Below, piece after piece: positions 19,490-21,870 of a stretch of 21,870 nt of DNA (positions are counted from its first letter, which is position 1; each line of letters opens with the position of its first letter). The DNA lies in NCBI GenBank assembly GCA_947383275.1, contig CANDCW010000040.1, positions 1 through 21,870 on the forward strand, read 5' to 3'. Made by a program: the position numbers and the translations under genes. The stretch comes from an uncultured Bacillota bacterium. Lineage in GTDB: Bacteria > Bacillota > Clostridia > Oscillospirales > Oscillospiraceae. The notes beneath the pieces were generated by a model, which was not told the DNA's origin, ran no database searches, and saw only the letters and a program-made list of their open reading frames with translations.

Positions 19490-21870
19490 TTAGCTTACTC
19501 TGACGGTAATCACGATCGGATCATATGCCATTGTCTCGCCCTCAGCTTCCAGAGTGACAGTCAAGCTGGTCGTGCCATCCGCCACAAGCGTAAGCGTAAT
19601 GCTCTTCGCGTTACTCGCAGTCGCAGCTGTCGCAGTGGCTTCAGTTCCACTCGTTACTCTTTCGATGGCAAAGCCACCAAGGCCAGTTACGTTAATGGTA
19701 ACTTCATCCCTCGCCGTCCCCGTAACAGTCGTGGGGGTGAGGGAAATGCTCTCGGGGAACACCACGACTACGGCACTGTTATTCTGAACCTTGGAGCGGA
19801 CGCCATCCTTCTCATACCACTCGTTGTAGCTGAAGGTATAAACGCCGGCGGCCAGGTCCAGAGCGCTCAGGTCCAGATCGCCGTCTTCGTTGAGCTCCTG
19901 AACCACCCCGTCGAGGGTCCAGCTGAAGCCGACAGTGCCCTTGCCATCGGGATCGTCAGCGGTCGCCGTTACGTTGGTCTTCTGGCTGGTAGCTCCGGCC
20001 TTGAAGCTCATCGCGGGAATAGACTTCGTAGCAGGGGCATCGGCAGGAGCATCAATCATCACAACGACGGGAATCTCCATGCCCTGATAGGAGAGGATTA
20101 CGGTGCCCTTCAGGCCGTTATCCGCAGCATCGCCCTCGAGGGTGATGCCGGTCCAGCGTCCATCCTCAGAGTTGGCGATGGGGGTAACGGTGATGGTGAT
20201 TTCACCAGCAGTCCCATCCTCCTCGGAGTCCTTGGTAACCTCAGCGGAGACCTTCAGGTTCTCATACATGGCCCTGGCGATGGGGGCGGTTGCATCGTTC
20301 GCATCGGAAACGACCTTCCAGTCGGCCTCGAGCTTCGTGCCCTTGGCGGGCAGGAACAGGCTGGTGTCCAAAACGTCCAGCTTGTAGGCCCGTCCGGCTT
20401 TGAGATCAATGCCGACAGTGCCGTCCTCGCGGCTACCGGCAGCGCCGATGACCAGGGGGGTAGTGACATGGCCAGTCGCCACATCAGCACCATTATCCCC
20501 TGCGCCTGTTCCGTTAGCAGGAGCCACCAGAGACATGCCCTTGACAAACTCAGTTCCGCAGATGTCCTTGTTCACTGTTACGGTGTAGACAGCTTTGCCC
20601 ACGTTGCCCTCGACATCGAACTTGGCAGTACCCAGGTCAGCCTCGGTCCACTTGCTGGGGGTGTCCGCGCTGATCGCAGGGTTGGGAACCAGCAGGGTAT
20701 TGGCGTCAGTAGCAGTAACAGTCAGCTTAACACCCTTGGCAACCAGTGTAGCAGTTCCAGCCGCGTTCAAGGTGAGCTTCTGAGTCTTCGGCTCGGCATC
20801 CGCAAGGTTGAACTTAGCCCCAGCCGACGCATAGTTGACGCTGTAAGCGGTATTGATCTCGATTACGCCATTCTTAGCCTTAGCTACGAGCGCGCTCACA
20901 AGACCAAAGTCAGCTCCGGCGGGAACGGGGGTGTAGTTAATACCGTCGTCAGCGAACGTGCCGGTGATGTAGGTCGCGCCGGGAGTCAGTTTAGAGGTGT
21001 CGGTCAGGATAATGTGGTCGGTGGGAGCCAGGTCGGAGGCGATAGTCGCGCCGTCCAGCTTCACGCTGTACAGTGTACCGGCGACCTCAAACTTGACAGT
21101 GGTCAGGTACTCGCCCTCATCGTCCTTGGCATACTCCTTGAGCGCGGGGACGTTGATGCGCACAGCGCCGTTGGCGTCCACGGTCCCGGTGTAATCCTTG
21201 CCGTTCACGGTGATCTTGGCCTCGGCGCCGGCGGTCAGGTTTCCGCCCACGATCTGGAGGGCCACGTCAGCCTGGACCCAGTAGTTGGCCCCGATACCAG
21301 CAAACTTGTCGTTGCCAGTCTTGCCGGTGTCGTAGTAGACAGTGTAGCCGCTGAGGCTGCTAAGGTCTGTCCCATCCAGGTGCAGGGCGATCTTGTACAC
21401 AGCGTCCTTGGTGCCGGCGAAGGTGAATTTGCCATCGGCGACGGGCACAACGGTGCTGGAGACCAGGGTCTTCTCAGCCAGAACGCCGTTCACCCAATCA
21501 GCCAGACCGGTGAACTCCTCGCCATTGCCAACATACTGTACGCTGGTGCCTACAGTAATCTTGTACAAATTGTAGAAGCTCGGGTTCAGAGGATAGGTGT
21601 TCTTGGGGGTCTTGATCTCGTTTTTCTCCAGGTCAATTGTGATCTGGTCAGCAGTCAGGGTGGGCTCAACCTTCTTCAGAGCCTTGATAACAGCGCCCTT
21701 GATCTCGGCCTCGGTGGGATCCTTCTTGTCAGCCTCGTAAGCGCCGATAGAAATGGTGCCATTATCTTCCAGATTGGCCTTTACCGTGTCGCTCTCAACA
21801 GGGGGCACGTTGGTACCGGGGTTGACGGCGACGACGTCGTCCACGTTGGCGTCGAGCACGCCCAGGTACT
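19490..21870 (-). CDS. Large cell-surface protein with Ig-like repeats, C-terminal part only
   Basis: The frame is open to the right edge, so the N-terminus, and with it any signal peptide or SLH anchor, is outside the window. About 793 residues are visible, ending in TVRVS before TAA at 19492-19490. The sequence is rich in Thr, Val, Ala, Asp and Gly with many short beta-strand-like segments. A PKD/Ig-like unit spans roughly the 200th to 100th residues from the end (DDPDGKGTVGFSWTLDGVVQ to NNSAVVVVF). A last Ig-like domain follows (SLTPTTVTGTARDEVTINVT). Only one cysteine is seen. There is no C-terminal LPXTG or membrane anchor. It is probably an S-layer-like or other secreted surface protein of more than 1000 residues; I cannot name a family. 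Confidence 0.75.
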   Translation of the reverse strand, partial: YLGVLDANVDDVVAVNPGTNVPPVESDTVKANLEDNGTISIGAYEADKKDPTEAEIKGAVIKALKKVEPTLTADQITIDLEKNEIKTPKNTYPLNPSFYNLYKITVGTSVQYVGNGEEFTGLADWVNGVLAEKTLVSSTVVPVADGKFTFAGTKDAVYKIALHLDGTDLSSLSGYTVYYDTGKTGNDKFAGIGANYWVQADVALQIVGGNLTAGAEAKITVNGKDYTGTVDANGAVRINVPALKEYAKDDEGEYLTTVKFEVAGTLYSVKLDGATIASDLAPTDHIILTDTSKLTPGATYITGTFADDGINYTPVPAGADFGLVSALVAKAKNGVIEINTAYSVNYASAGAKFNLADAEPKTQKLTLNAAGTATLVAKGVKLTVTATDANTLLVPNPAISADTPSKWTEADLGTAKFDVEGNVGKAVYTVTVNKDICGTEFVKGMSLVAPANGTGAGDNGADVATGHVTTPLVIGAAGSREDGTVGIDLKAGRAYKLDVLDTSLFLPAKGTKLEADWKVVSDANDATAPIARAMYENLKVSAEVTKDSEEDGTAGEITITVTPIANSEDGRWTGITLEGDAADNGLKGTVILSYQGMEIPVVVMIDAPADAPATKSIPAMSFKAGATSQKTNVTATADDPDGKGTVGFSWTLDGVVQELNEDGDLDLSALDLAAGVYTFSYNEWYEKDGVRSKVQNNSAVVVVFPESISLTPTTVTGTARDEVTINVTGLGGFAIERVTSGTEATATAATASNAKSITLTLVADGTTSLTVTLEAEGETMAYDPIVITVRVS

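Overview
The window looks like a chromosomal segment of a GC-rich, monoderm gut Firmicute, most likely in Oscillospirales/Oscillospiraceae (the Flavonifractor, Lawsonibacter and Intestinimonas neighbourhood). This placement rests on several things: strong GGAGG-type ribosome binding sites, sigma-A promoters with 17-bp spacers, a Firmicutes-type class II galT, the UPF0237/UPF0210 gene pair, a lipobox-type membrane fusion protein, and high-GC codon use. No tRNA, rRNA, CRISPR array, IS element or origin was recognised.

Layout. Positions 1-318 hold no complete gene. They carry what may be the edge of an integrative element (four GTAGAC repeats in two pairs, a hairpin terminator, perhaps the last codons of an integrase) and then a consensus promoter followed by two tandem palindromic operators. 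Positions 319-6542 (+) form a four-gene operon: a TetR-family repressor, an exported TolC-like coiled-coil protein, a lipoprotein membrane fusion protein and an RND efflux permease. It ends in a bidirectional terminator shared with a convergent 49-codon gene. Positions 6776-10402 (-) hold nadE (glutamine-dependent NAD synthetase) and putP (Na+/solute symporter), each with its own promoter. Positions 10604-11490 (-) hold a second TetR regulator and a small XRE regulator. The XRE gene is divergent from a 56-aa gene across a palindrome-rich double promoter.

Positions 11849-14080 (+) are a likely operon: a YfbR-type 5'-deoxynucleotidase, an ACT-domain protein (UPF0237) and a UPF0210 protein. Positions 14147-16960 (-) are the Leloir genes galK and galT, preceded by a 29-bp inverted repeat. 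Then come pyrG (CTP synthase, -), an orphan phage-tail-like gene (+) and, running off the right edge, the C-terminal 790 or so residues of a large surface protein (-).

How the genes work together. The first operon looks like a self-regulated tripartite efflux pump, of interest because a TolC-like partner is encoded in an organism that should lack an outer membrane. galK and galT convert galactose to UDP-sugar intermediates. nadE, pyrG and yfbR are nucleotide/cofactor housekeeping genes. The best candidates for undescribed biology are the TolC-like/RND pump, the XRE/56-aa gene module, the ACT/UPF0210 pair and the orphan tail-like gene beside the surface protein. All functional statements come from reading the sequence and recalling protein families; no database search was run.
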